Assembly (NCBI GenBank): GCA_002480345.1
Contig: DLBY01000109.1
Span: forward strand, 1,173-20,447
Direction of reading: 5' to 3'
Length of the DNA stretch: 19,275 bases
From: Phycisphaerales bacterium UBA7812
GTDB lineage: Bacteria; Planctomycetota; Phycisphaerae; Phycisphaerales; UBA1924
This document shows, piece after piece, positions 6,760 to 13,753 of this stretch; the first letter of the stretch is position 1; each line of letters begins with the position of its first letter. The notes beneath the pieces were generated by a model that was not told where the DNA came from, did not search any database, and saw only the letters and a program-made list of their open reading frames with translations. The translations under genes and the position numbers were made by a program.

Positions 6760-7551
6760 TCAGGGGCATCCCGCGACGAACGCGCCGACGAATGCCTGAA
6801 CATCCGCGAGGTCGAGGATGCCGTCGCCGGTCAGATCCGCGAGCGGGTCGCCCGTCGTGAAGGCCCCGACGAAGGCTTGGACATCCGCGAGGTCGAGCAC
6901 ACCGAAAGGCTCGGCGAGGTCCGCGTCGTTGCACCCGGGGTCGGCGGTGCACGCCACGGCGCGGACGACCCAGGTGCCGGTGCCGAAGTCGATGTTGTTG
7001 CCGATGAACAGGCTGTCGCCCAGCACGAGCTGGGGCGTGCCGGCGGGGTTGTAGAAGGTCCACGACGAATCGCCCGGCTCGAAGAAATCCTGCCGCAGCA
7101 CGGGCTCGCCCTGCAGCGCGTCCATGTTCACCGCGATGAAGAACCGGCCCGCGACGGTGGTGGGGGCGATGGCATAGTCCGCGGGCTCGCCGTCGGGGGT
7201 CGGGATGACGGTGGTCGTTGTCCGGCTGACGAGGACCGCCCGCGCGGGGTCGAACTCGGGGGCCGCGTCGTCGGGGTCGTCGTAGACGAGGATCTCGATC
7301 GAGCGGGTGCCGTCCGCGAAGTTGCGCGCGAGCGCGAGCTGCACGGTGGTGATGGTGTCGTAGGGCGACCCGTCCGGGGCGGTCTCGACAGTGAAGGTGT
7401 TCCCCCAGGTGACATTCGCGTCGAACTGGGAGAGCGAGGAATCGGAGTTGCCCCCGTCCTCGGCAGCGTAGAGGAAGGTGTCGGCGTGGGCGAAAGACGC
7501 GAAAAGAGACACTGAAGCCACAACACGGCACACGCCTTGAGTTCCTTGCAT
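6760..7551 (-). CDS. Secreted protein with C-terminal GC-type dockerin-like tail
   Basis: A 263-residue exported protein. A signal peptide ends at about SFAHA|DTF. The middle 180 residues are a strand-rich secreted domain with an Asp/Thr-rich composition (VQLALARNFADGTRSIEILVYDD, then NMDALQGEPVLRQDFFEPG) of no family I can name. The C-terminus has two related units: NDADLAEPFGVLDLADVQAF and LADLTGDGILDLADVQAF, each followed by VGAF, and the protein ends VAGCP. This is the dockerin-like module ('GC-type dockerin') seen on many secreted Phycisphaerae proteins; the second unit keeps a calcium-loop-like DLTGDG, the first is degenerate (DLAEPFG). It is presumed to be a sorting or attachment tag. 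ATG 7551 is preferred to GTG 7557 because AAAGG lies 7 bases before it. It follows pdhC by 30 bases in the same direction, so it could be read from the pdh transcript, although a functional link is doubtful. Confidence 0.85.
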   Translation of the reverse strand: MQGTQGVCRVVASVSLFASFAHADTFLYAAEDGGNSDSSLSQFDANVTWGNTFTVETAPDGSPYDTITTVQLALARNFADGTRSIEILVYDDPDDAAPEFDPARAVLVSRTTTTVIPTPDGEPADYAIAPTTVAGRFFIAVNMDALQGEPVLRQDFFEPGDSSWTFYNPAGTPQLVLGDSLFIGNNIDFGTGTWVVRAVACTADPGCNDADLAEPFGVLDLADVQAFVGAFTTGDPLADLTGDGILDLADVQAFVGAFVAGCP

Positions 7552-7581
7552 CGTCACGCCTTTCCCATCATCGCGATCACC

Positions 7582-9285
7582 TCACACCAGCGACTCGCAC
7601 TCCGTGCTCAGCAGTTTCACGATTTCCGCGAGCGCGAGGGCCGCGGTCGCGCCATCCACGACGCGGTGGTCGCACGCGAGGCTCAGGGGCATGAGCTTGC
7701 CGACCATCGCCTGCCCGTCGCGGACGACGACGCCGTCGTAGACCTTGCCCACCGCGAGGATGCCGACCTCGGGGTAGTTGATCACTGGGGTCGCAAACTT
7801 CCCGGCGTGGCTGCCCACATTGCTGATCGTGAAGGTCGAGCCCATCAGGCGCTCGCGGGGGATCGACCGATCCCGCGCGGCCTTGGCGATGTCCGCGATC
7901 GCGCCGCCCAGCTGGGCGACATTCATCCCCTGCGCGTCGCGCACGACCGGGACCATCAGCCCCGAGTCGGTATCCGCGGCGATGCCCAGGTGCACCGCGG
8001 CGTGCTGCACCACCTCGCCCGCGTCGTCGTCGACCCGCGCGTTGAGGGCACCGAAACGCCCGCCCAGCAGCGGGCTGAGCGCCCGCGTCACCGCGGCGCA
8101 CACGAACGGCAGGAAGGAGATCTTCTGCCCCGTCTGCTCGCTGTAGCGACGGCGGAGATCGTCGAGCGCGGTGACATCCGCCTCGTCCACGACGGTGAAG
8201 TGCACCGCGGTGTTGACGCTCTCGCGGAGCTTCTCGGCGATTGTGCGCCGCACGCCGCGGAAGGGGGTGCGCCCCTCCGCCTGCCCGGGCTGGACCATCG
8301 ACTGCTGCGCAGGGTCGGGGATGGGCCGGCCGCCCGCGGAGGGCGTGTAGCCCGGCGCCGCGGGGAGGCCCGCGGGCATCCCGCCCGGACCCCCGCCCGG
8401 CATGGGCATGCCATACCCCGGATAGGGCATGGGGTAGGGCATCATCGGCATGGGCATGTAGCCGAACGGCATCGGGGGCGGATAGCCGTAGCCCGGGGCC
8501 TGCGGGTACCCCGCCTGCGGATGGGCGGGCTGGGCATAGCCGCCCTGCGGGTAGCCCTGCGGCTGGTACGCGGGCTGCTGATAGCTCGGCTGGGGCATCG
8601 GGCGCGGCGCGGCCTGGGGCTGCGGGGCGCTCGCGGGCGGCGCCGAGGGCATCGGCGTGCGCGTCGTCGCGGGCTGGTCCTGGCTCGGCGATCCGCCGCC
8701 GGTCGACGGGGCGGACGAGCCCTTGGTCGGGGCGCTGCCCTCCGCGGCGGCGCGGACATCCTTCGCGGTCACGCGGCCCGCGATGCCGGTGCCGATCACG
8801 CTGTTGATGTCGATGCCTAGGTCGCGTGCGAGGCGGCGGACGGCGGGGGCGGCCAGCGCCTTTCCGTCGCCCGCGCCGATGCCCGGGGTCGCGTCGCCCA
8901 CCTTGCCAACCACGGTGCCGGCGTCCTCGCGTTCCGCGTCCTTCGCAACGCCGTTGGATGACGACTGGGCCCGGGCATCGGCGGCCTTGGGTTCGGTCTG
9001 CACAGGCTGCTGGGCGGCGCTGCCCCCGTCGCCCTCATAAGTCACCAGCGGGTTGCCGACATGGAGGATCTCGCCCTCGGAGCCGTGCAGGGTCTTGATT
9101 GTCCCGGCCCGTGGGCTGGGCACCTCGACGAGTGCCTTGTCGGTCTCCATCTCCGCGAGGATCTCGTGCTCCTTGACGGTCTGCCCGGGCTCGACGCGCC
9201 ACTTGATGAGTTCGGCCTCGTGCACGCCCTCGCCGAGGTCGGGGAGGATGAAGATGTTGGGGTCGGTGGATTTGGCGTGTCCCAT
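7582..9285 (-). CDS. pdhC: Pyruvate dehydrogenase E2, dihydrolipoamide acetyltransferase
   Basis: A 567-residue E2 that carries acetyl groups from E1 to CoA. Domains in order: one lipoyl domain (about 10-85) with lipoyl Lys50 in ETDKALVEV; the E3/E1-binding domain (about 143-180) with AVRRLARDLGIDI and GTGIAGRVTAKDV; a long linker (about 182-340); and the catalytic acyltransferase domain (about 341-567) with RRTIAEKLRESV and the active-site DHRVVDG (His540, Asp544). The linker is unusual: instead of the usual Ala/Pro type, residues about 231-312 are rich in Pro, Tyr, Gln, Gly and Met. Substrate could be pyruvate or a branched-chain 2-oxoacid; pyruvate is favoured by the neighbouring E1 subunits. 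The start lacks a strong Shine-Dalgarno sequence; it follows the small membrane gene by 16 bases. No E3 gene is in the window. Confidence 0.93.
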   Translation of the reverse strand: MGHAKSTDPNIFILPDLGEGVHEAELIKWRVEPGQTVKEHEILAEMETDKALVEVPSPRAGTIKTLHGSEGEILHVGNPLVTYEGDGGSAAQQPVQTEPKAADARAQSSSNGVAKDAEREDAGTVVGKVGDATPGIGAGDGKALAAPAVRRLARDLGIDINSVIGTGIAGRVTAKDVRAAAEGSAPTKGSSAPSTGGGSPSQDQPATTRTPMPSAPPASAPQPQAAPRPMPQPSYQQPAYQPQGYPQGGYAQPAHPQAGYPQAPGYGYPPPMPFGYMPMPMMPYPMPYPGYGMPMPGGGPGGMPAGLPAAPGYTPSAGGRPIPDPAQQSMVQPGQAEGRTPFRGVRRTIAEKLRESVNTAVHFTVVDEADVTALDDLRRRYSEQTGQKISFLPFVCAAVTRALSPLLGGRFGALNARVDDDAGEVVQHAAVHLGIAADTDSGLMVPVVRDAQGMNVAQLGGAIADIAKAARDRSIPRERLMGSTFTISNVGSHAGKFATPVINYPEVGILAVGKVYDGVVVRDGQAMVGKLMPLSLACDHRVVDGATAALALAEIVKLLSTECESLV

Positions 9286-9301
9286 GCGTGTATCCGTGTG
9301 G

Positions 9302-9697
9302 TTAGTCGTCCGATTGCTCAGACGGATAATTCTTCAAATATCCCTGCAGGCCGGTCATGACGACCATGCCTCCGAAGAGGATCGCAAGCAGCATGACCCA
9401 GATCGGGAGCACATTGAAATCAGTCGTGTTCTTTATCGCCGGCCAGATCATGCTGAGCATCCCGAGCAGCAAGAGCAAGGCAACCAACAGGATCAAACCA
9501 CTGAGACTGGCGAGCATGCATATCGCCGCAGTCTGGGTCAATCGGCGGAGAATGCTGAGTGTCTTTTCATTGGGGAGCGGAACAATCAGGTTGAGCAAAA
9601 CACGAATCGGACAGCCGAGGATGAACGCGGCAGACCACAACGCAACGACTCCCGGGTCGCTTTGCTTAGTCTGGTATCGCATCTTCACCACGACCAT
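9302..9697 (-). CDS. Small multi-pass membrane protein inside the pdh operon
   Basis: A 131-residue protein with hydrophobic segments at about 16-42, 55-84 and 96-117, so three or possibly four membrane spans, and a short acidic C-terminus (NYPSEQSDD). I recognise no family. It is wedged between pdhB (26 bases upstream) and pdhC (16 bases downstream) in the same direction. AAGGA lies three bases before the ATG at 9697, closer than usual; an internal Met (MRYQTK, 9682) is an alternative start. Base composition is clearly lower in GC than the neighbours: two 60-base lines I counted (9361-9480) are 55-57 % GC, against a visibly much richer pdhB and pdhC. This suggests later insertion or relaxed selection. 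A role in anchoring or regulating the PDH complex would be guesswork. Confidence 0.6.
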   Translation of the reverse strand: MVVVKMRYQTKQSDPGVVALWSAAFILGCPIRVLLNLIVPLPNEKTLSILRRLTQTAAICMLASLSGLILLVALLLLLGMLSMIWPAIKNTTDFNVLPIWVMLLAILFGGMVVMTGLQGYLKNYPSEQSDD

Positions 9698-9723
9698 CGG
9701 TCCTTCGTCCGTTCAACGGCGCA

Positions 9724-10698
9724 TCAATACGCCAGGCACTCCGTGATCCCCTTGCCGATCCGCTCGGCGTCGGGGAGGTACTCCAGTTCCAGTTTGTAGT
9801 AGGGCATGATCGTGTCGAACCCCGTCACCCGCTGCACCGGGGCCTCGAGGTGCAGGAAGCATTTCTCCTGCACGAGGGCGCTGATCTCGGCGCCCAGCCC
9901 CGCGGTCCGCGGGGCCTCGTGCACGATCACGCACCGCCCGGTCTTCTCCACGCTCTGGCAGATGCAGTCGATGTCGATCGGGTCCACGGTCCGAAGGTCG
10001 ATCAGTTCCACCGAGACATCGTCGGGCAGGTTGTCGATCGCCTCGAGGCACTGGAAGACTGAGGCGCCCCAGGTCACGACGGTCAGGTCGTCCCCGTCGC
10101 TGACAACCTTCGCCTCGCCGATCGGGATCGTGTAGTCCTCCTCGGGAACTTCCTCGCGGAAGGAGCGGTAGACCCGCTTGGGCTCGAAGAAGATGACGGG
10201 GTCGGGGTCGCGGATGGCGCTCAGCAGCAGGCCCTTCGCGTCGTAGGGCGTGCAGGGCATGACGACCTTGAGTCCGGGCGAGTGCGAGTAGATCGCCTCG
10301 GGCGAGTCGCTGTGGAGTTCCGGGGCGTGGATGCCCCCACCCACCGGGACGCGGACGGTCATCGGGATCGTGACGGTGCCGCGTGTCCGGTTGCGGTAGC
10401 GGGCCGCGTGGTTGACGATCTGGTCGTAGGCGGGTCCCAGGAAGCCCTCGAACTGGATCTCGGGGATGGGGCGCATCCCGGCGATCGCGAGCCCGATCGC
10501 GGCCCCAAGGATGCCCGATTCGTCGAGTGGGGTGTTCTGCACGCGGTCGTGTCCGTGCTTGTCGGCGAGGCCCTCGGTGACGCGGAACACGCCCCCGTTC
10601 GCGCCGACATCCTCGCCCAGCAGGACGACGCGCTCGTCGCGCGCCATCTCGTGGTCGAGGGCGTGGTTGATCGCCTGCACCAGTGTCATCTGCGCCAT
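9724..10698 (-). CDS. pdhB: Pyruvate dehydrogenase E1 component, beta subunit
   Basis: A 324-residue E1 beta subunit of the alpha2-beta2 type, the usual length. It shows the ordered family signatures ALDHEMARDERVVLLGEDVG near the N-terminus, TPLDESGILGAAIGLA, EIQFEGFLGPAYDQIVNHAA, VPVGGGIHAPELHSDSPEA, VIFFEPKRVYR, then VVTWGASV, LIDLRTVDPID and VIVHEAPRTAGLGAE in the C-terminal transketolase domain. With E1 alpha it forms the thiamine-diphosphate enzyme that decarboxylates pyruvate and acetylates the lipoyl group of E2. Branched-chain 2-oxoacid dehydrogenase beta subunits are close relatives, so the substrate is assigned from the set. The start is preceded by GGGAG at a 10-base spacing. In the cluster it is separated from pdhA by two small genes (10735-11511), which is uncommon. 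Confidence 0.93.
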   Translation of the reverse strand: MAQMTLVQAINHALDHEMARDERVVLLGEDVGANGGVFRVTEGLADKHGHDRVQNTPLDESGILGAAIGLAIAGMRPIPEIQFEGFLGPAYDQIVNHAARYRNRTRGTVTIPMTVRVPVGGGIHAPELHSDSPEAIYSHSPGLKVVMPCTPYDAKGLLLSAIRDPDPVIFFEPKRVYRSFREEVPEEDYTIPIGEAKVVSDGDDLTVVTWGASVFQCLEAIDNLPDDVSVELIDLRTVDPIDIDCICQSVEKTGRCVIVHEAPRTAGLGAEISALVQEKCFLHLEAPVQRVTGFDTIMPYYKLELEYLPDAERIGKGITECLAY

Positions 10699-10734
10699 GA
10701 AGTCTGATCTCCCGCGGGGACTCGCCCCGTTCGT

Positions 10735-11010
10735 TCATCCGCCGATCACGATCGCCGCCAACGCCGCCGCTTGCTGGGCCTGTCGGGCTTCCTCGGACTG
10801 TGCGATCGCGGCCGGGTCTGCCGCGAAGTGTTCGGACGCGAGGTTGAGCAGGTCCGCGACCTCGTCGACCGGGACATCCACCTTGGGGTAGCCCGGCCAT
10901 CCGCTGACATCGATCGTCGTGCGCCCGTTGCCCCGGTCGATCAGGCCCCGCACGAAGGCGGGGTTGATCCACCAGGTCTTGCCCTTGTGATCGATGACCT
11001 TGACGAGCAT
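10735..11010 (-). CDS. Small FlbD-like protein within the pdh operon
   Basis: A 91-residue protein beginning MLVKVIDHKGKTWWINP. Its first 60 residues have the layout of the FlbD/swarming-motility small-protein family: a short strand, Gly-Lys, Asn-Pro (family Asn), a second strand with TTIDV, a third with YPKVDVPVDEVADLL. The match is to pattern rather than to a specific sequence I can recall, so this is inference. The C-terminal 30 residues are Ala/Gln-rich (EEARQAQQAAALAAIVIGG) and probably helical. It has GGAG 8 bases before the ATG. It lies between the lipoprotein gene (12 bases upstream) and pdhB (36 bases downstream), same strand, so it is likely cotranscribed with pdhA and pdhB. No flagellar genes are in the window, so a motility role has no contextual support here. 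Confidence 0.6.
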   Translation of the reverse strand: MLVKVIDHKGKTWWINPAFVRGLIDRGNGRTTIDVSGWPGYPKVDVPVDEVADLLNLASEHFAADPAAIAQSEEARQAQQAAALAAIVIGG

Positions 11011-11022
11011 GCGACGCTCCGG

Positions 11023-11511
11023 TTAGCCGCCCAGGAAGTCCGTCTCGATGGGCTTCTCGAAGATCTCGCGCACCGCGAGCAGCGCGAGCCCGAACCGGGC
11101 CCGGTCCTCGTCGGTGAACAGCACGGGCTCGGTCCCCTCGACCCAGCAGTAATAGCGGTAGGCGTGACGCCCGATCCCCTCGCCGAACTTGACCTTCACA
11201 TGCACGATCCGGGTGTCGGCACGCTCCTCGACGGCGCCGTCGGGCTGCGTCACGGTGAAGGACGGCGCCTGCGCGACGAAGTGGAGTGTCTTGTCACCGG
11301 CATAGCGCGTCTCGAGGCCGTACGAGTCGGCGAGTTCGAGCAGCTGCGCCCTCGCGTTCGCGGTGGATTCGCGTGCCTCGGGCGCGGTCATGAGATTGCC
11401 GTACCGCAGGGCCCCGCTGAACTGGAGGGATCGCGCGCACCCGGTCATGGTCAGCGCGAGGGCGGCGATCGCCGCGAGCGAGGCGGTCCGGGCTGTCTTC
11501 CGATTCGTCAT
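11023..11511 (-). CDS. Predicted lipoprotein within the pdh operon
   Basis: A 162-residue protein. A basic start (MTNRKTARTAS) and hydrophobic stretch end in LTMTGC, a plausible lipobox with Cys25 (the -3 Met is less common than Leu). The mature part is a mixed alpha/beta domain with LQFSGALRYGNLMTAPEA, YAGDKTLHFVAQAPSFTV and HAYRYYCWVEGTEPVLFTDE; I do not recognise the family. Its predicted envelope location is odd for a gene placed between pdhA and pdhB, both cytosolic enzymes. It follows pdhA by 48 bases and precedes the FlbD-like gene by 12, same strand, so it is likely on the same transcript. AAGGGG about 9 bases before the ATG serves as a ribosome binding site. Confidence 0.65.
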   Translation of the reverse strand: MTNRKTARTASLAAIAALALTMTGCARSLQFSGALRYGNLMTAPEARESTANARAQLLELADSYGLETRYAGDKTLHFVAQAPSFTVTQPDGAVEERADTRIVHVKVKFGEGIGRHAYRYYCWVEGTEPVLFTDEDRARFGLALLAVREIFEKPIETDFLGG

Positions 11512-11559
11512 CGCGTGGGTCCCCTTCTTTCCGTGGGTTGGTCTGTTCTGATCGTTCGC

Positions 11560-12684
11560 TCAGGCCCGCTGCGGCTGGGCCTTGAGCCCGACCTGGTCCG
11601 GGTTGATGCCCAGGCTCGAGGTCCGCATCGTGTCGCGCTGCTCGCGCAGATCCGCCGGGATCTCCGCGAACATGTGGTCGAAGAATTCCGTCTTGTCGGG
11701 GTCGGGCACGCCCTCGGCCGCCTTGACGATCTCGCTGACGATCTTCTCGGCGCGTTCGCCCAGCGACGCCTGCTTCTCGTCGTCCCAGAGGTTCTGGTCG
11801 ACGAGGTACTTGCGGGTCCGGATCAGCGGGTCCTTCTCCATCCACGCCTCGACTTCCGCGGCGTCGCGGTACCGCCGCGCATCGTCCGCGGTGGTGTGGT
11901 CGCCCAGGCGGTAGGTCAGCCCCTCGATGAACGAGGGGCCGTCGCCGTTGATCGCCCGCTTCCGCGCATCGCTCACGGCCTTGTAGACCGCGAAGATGTC
12001 GTTGCCGTCAACGCGGATGGTCGGCATGCCGTACGCGAAAGCCTTCTGTGCGACGGTCTTGGAGGCCATCTGCTGCTCGAAGGGGACGCTGATCGCCCAT
12101 TGGTTGTTCTGGCAATAGAAGATCGTGGGGACCTTGAGCACGCTGGCGAAGTTCATGGCGCCGTGGAAGTCGCCCTCGCTGGTCGCGCCGTCGCCGAAGT
12201 AAGTGATGACGGCGCCCTGCTCCTTGCGGAGCTTCATCGCCCAGGCGATGCCCGCGGCGTGGAGCATGTGCGTGCCGATCGGGACGCTCAGCGGCGTCAT
12301 CTTCACGCCCTCGGGGATCATGTTGCCCCGCTCGTCACCCATCCAGTGCATCAGGATCTGGTGGTAGGGCATCCCGTGCAGGTGCATCGCGAGGTTCTCG
12401 CGGTAGCAGGGGATCACCCAGTCGGTGCCCTTCACCATCGCCATCGCGCTGCCCGCGGCGTTCGCCTCCTGCCCCTTGTTCTGCGGATAAGTGCCCATCC
12501 GCCCCGAACGCTGGAGCTTGAAGGCGATCTCGTCGAGCTGGCGGCAGATCCACATCTGTTCGTACGCCTCGACGACCTGCTCGTCGCTCAGCGTGTCCTT
12601 GGCGAGCTTCTTGTCGAGCTTGCCGGTCTCGTCGAGGATCTGGAGATACTCGATCTTCGCCTCGTAGATCGTCTCAATCGGCAT
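11560..12684 (-). CDS. pdhA: Pyruvate dehydrogenase E1 component, alpha subunit
   Basis: A 374-residue E1 alpha subunit of the alpha2-beta2 thiamine-diphosphate enzyme. The ThDP motif GDGATSEGDFHGAMNFA begins at Gly164, and the terminal Asn is in CQNNQWAIS (193-194). Other family features are YPQNKGQEA, VIPCYRENLAMHLHG, GNMIPEGV, and YRLGDHTTADDARRYR, the loop in which mammalian homologues are phosphorylated. The sequence pattern is close to Gram-positive type PdhA (IPEGV, AISVPFEQQ, TVAQKAFAYGMP). The start at 12684 is chosen over an in-frame start at 12774 because GGGAG at 12690-12694 lies 5 bases before it and the upstream 30 residues look non-homologous. It is the first gene of the pdh operon. 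Confidence 0.94.
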   Translation of the reverse strand: MPIETIYEAKIEYLQILDETGKLDKKLAKDTLSDEQVVEAYEQMWICRQLDEIAFKLQRSGRMGTYPQNKGQEANAAGSAMAMVKGTDWVIPCYRENLAMHLHGMPYHQILMHWMGDERGNMIPEGVKMTPLSVPIGTHMLHAAGIAWAMKLRKEQGAVITYFGDGATSEGDFHGAMNFASVLKVPTIFYCQNNQWAISVPFEQQMASKTVAQKAFAYGMPTIRVDGNDIFAVYKAVSDARKRAINGDGPSFIEGLTYRLGDHTTADDARRYRDAAEVEAWMEKDPLIRTRKYLVDQNLWDDEKQASLGERAEKIVSEIVKAAEGVPDPDKTEFFDHMFAEIPADLREQRDTMRTSSLGINPDQVGLKAQPQRA

Positions 12685-12689
12685 CGGCT

Positions 12690-12694
12690 CTCCC
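12690..12694 (-). promoter_or_regulatory. Ribosome binding site of pdhA
   Basis: GGGAG (minus strand) 5 bases before ATG 12684; supports the shorter start of pdhA over the in-frame start at 12774. Confidence 0.55.
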
Positions 12695-12743
12695 GGATGG
12701 TCGGCAATCGATCGGTTTGGCGACAATGATCGCGCTGAGCGTG

Positions 12744-12764
12744 TGTCAACCCAGGCCGATTGTA
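12744..12764 (-). promoter_or_regulatory. Candidate promoter region of the pdh operon
   Basis: On the minus strand TACAAT (12764-12759, 5 of 6 to the -10 consensus) and TTGACA (12749-12744, perfect -35) lie close together, in the wrong order to be one promoter. Either TACAAT is a -10 whose -35 is weak, or TTGACA is a -35 with a poor -10 (CATTGT at a 15-base spacing). The 136-base gap between the pseudopilin stop and pdhA is where the promoter should be. A GC-rich 5-bp stem (GCCCC/GGGGC, 12786-12800) lies upstream and could end the pseudopilin transcript, but has no T-run. Confidence 0.3.
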
Positions 12765-12820
12765 GGCGGAACACCGCGAGATCGAGCCCCGTCGGGGGGC
12801 GTTCACATGCCGCAGCGAGG

Positions 12821-13663
12821 CTACCAGTCCCGGCCGCGGACGCCGTCGCGGGTCGTCAGAAACGCGGCCATCTGTCTGAGAGCGGCCGCCCATCTGTCGG
12901 GGTCGATCGCGTCGCCGCCCGGGTGCGGGCCGGGATCGACCAGCACCGGGGGAACCGCGTCGCCTTGCGAGCGCAACGCGACCGATCCGTCCGTCGCCGC
13001 GATGTTGAGATCGAATGGGCCGTCCTCGATCCTGTTCGGCGGCGGCATGAATCCGGGCGTGTGGAACCCGCGCCACTCGACGATCAACGCCTTGCGGCTC
13101 GGGAACCGCACCGAGCTGAGCGTGGCCGTCTTGCACGCCTGTGATCCGATCCGCTCGCGGTCTTCGGAGAGGAACTCGGGCGTGAGGTAGAACGCTGGGG
13201 GGATGCGCCGGACCATCGGAACCCCGACTTGCGTTGGGTCGATCCCCCGCTCAGCCGCGACCCACTCGGCGGCGGGCACGCTGATCGTGTCCTCGGAGCA
13301 CAGCACGGCGTCGGAGATATAGCTCCCGCCGAAAGCATCACGCATCGATTCGATCCAGAAGTTGCCCGAGGTCGGGTAGCCGTACGGCGGGATCTCAGTC
13401 GTTCCGTCCAGCCCAATCCACCCGATCTCGGGGCCGTCGACGGAAGCATGCGGCTCATAGACAAACGGAACGGAATCGTTGAAGTCGATCGCATACACCG
13501 CGACCGCCGCCGCCATCGAACGCATCTCCATGCTGCACGCGACCTTTGCGGCCGACCGCCGCGTCCCCGCGATTGCTGGCATCAGAATGCCGAGCAGGAT
13601 CATCACGATGCCGAGAACCACCAAGAGCTCGAGGAGCGTGAAGCCGGGGCGGGGCGTGCTCAT
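12821..13663 (-). CDS. Pseudopilin (prepilin-type N-terminal cleavage/methylation protein)
   Basis: A 280-residue type IV pilin-like protein. The start has the short basic leader MSTPRPG followed by FTLLELLVVLGI, with prepilin cleavage after Gly7 and Glu at mature position 5, then a hydrophobic helix to about residue 30. The large C-terminal domain (GYPTSGNFWIESMRDAFGG, LCSEDT, FPSRKALIVEWRGFHTPGF, then LNIAATDGSVALRSQGD) is of the kind found in the many planctomycete 'H-X9-DG'-like pseudopilins, although I do not see that motif intact; 'ATDGSVALRSQGD' is the nearest. Such proteins are exported to the inner membrane and processed by prepilin peptidase; they may form type II secretion-like pseudopili. 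GGAAG about 7 bases before the ATG is the ribosome binding site. Divergent, 90 bases away, is the Cys-rich gene. Confidence 0.85.
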   Translation of the reverse strand: MSTPRPGFTLLELLVVLGIVMILLGILMPAIAGTRRSAAKVACSMEMRSMAAAVAVYAIDFNDSVPFVYEPHASVDGPEIGWIGLDGTTEIPPYGYPTSGNFWIESMRDAFGGSYISDAVLCSEDTISVPAAEWVAAERGIDPTQVGVPMVRRIPPAFYLTPEFLSEDRERIGSQACKTATLSSVRFPSRKALIVEWRGFHTPGFMPPPNRIEDGPFDLNIAATDGSVALRSQGDAVPPVLVDPGPHPGGDAIDPDRWAAALRQMAAFLTTRDGVRGRDW

Positions 13664-13753
13664 TATTTTCTTCCAATTTTGAGTGAGAACCCTTCTCTCT
13701 CTCTCTGTAGTCTATCGGATAGCGTCTGTCGACACAAGAAGGGAAGAATACAA
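13664..13753 (+). promoter_or_regulatory. Divergent intergenic region with pyrimidine tract and small palindrome
   Basis: Ninety bases, AT-richer than the surroundings, separate two divergent starts. They contain a T-rich stretch (13664-13680), a TC dinucleotide run of 13 bases (13694-13706) and a perfect inverted repeat CTATC-G-GATAG at 13712-13722. A weak promoter for the pseudopilin is TTGTGT-17-TAGACT on the minus strand. For the + strand gene I see no convincing -35/-10, only the ribosome binding site GGGAAG at 13741-13746. The palindrome could be an operator shared by both directions. Confidence 0.35.

Noticed and set aside
6745..6770. GATGC/GCATC hairpin between the zinc-ribbon and dockerin genes as a terminator
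   Set aside because: Only 5 bp, mismatched inside, no T-run, and it overlaps the dockerin coding end.
7537..8820. Plus-strand ORF of 427 codons opposite pdhC
   Set aside because: Antisense to the E2 gene; Gly/Arg/His repeats are the reverse reading of the E2 linker and catalytic domain.
10771..12729. Plus-strand ORF of 652 codons opposite pdhA and the small genes
   Set aside because: Antisense to E1 alpha and two operon genes; no recognisable domain.
12721..12749. TTGACA at 12744-12749 as a complete pdhA promoter
   Set aside because: A perfect -35 but the hexamer 17 bases downstream (TTGTCG) is not a -10; kept only as part of a low-confidence region.
13229..13753. Extended N-terminus for the Cys-rich protein (start at 13229)
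   Set aside because: The extension overlaps the pseudopilin antisense; a signal peptide and ribosome binding site fix the start at 13754.
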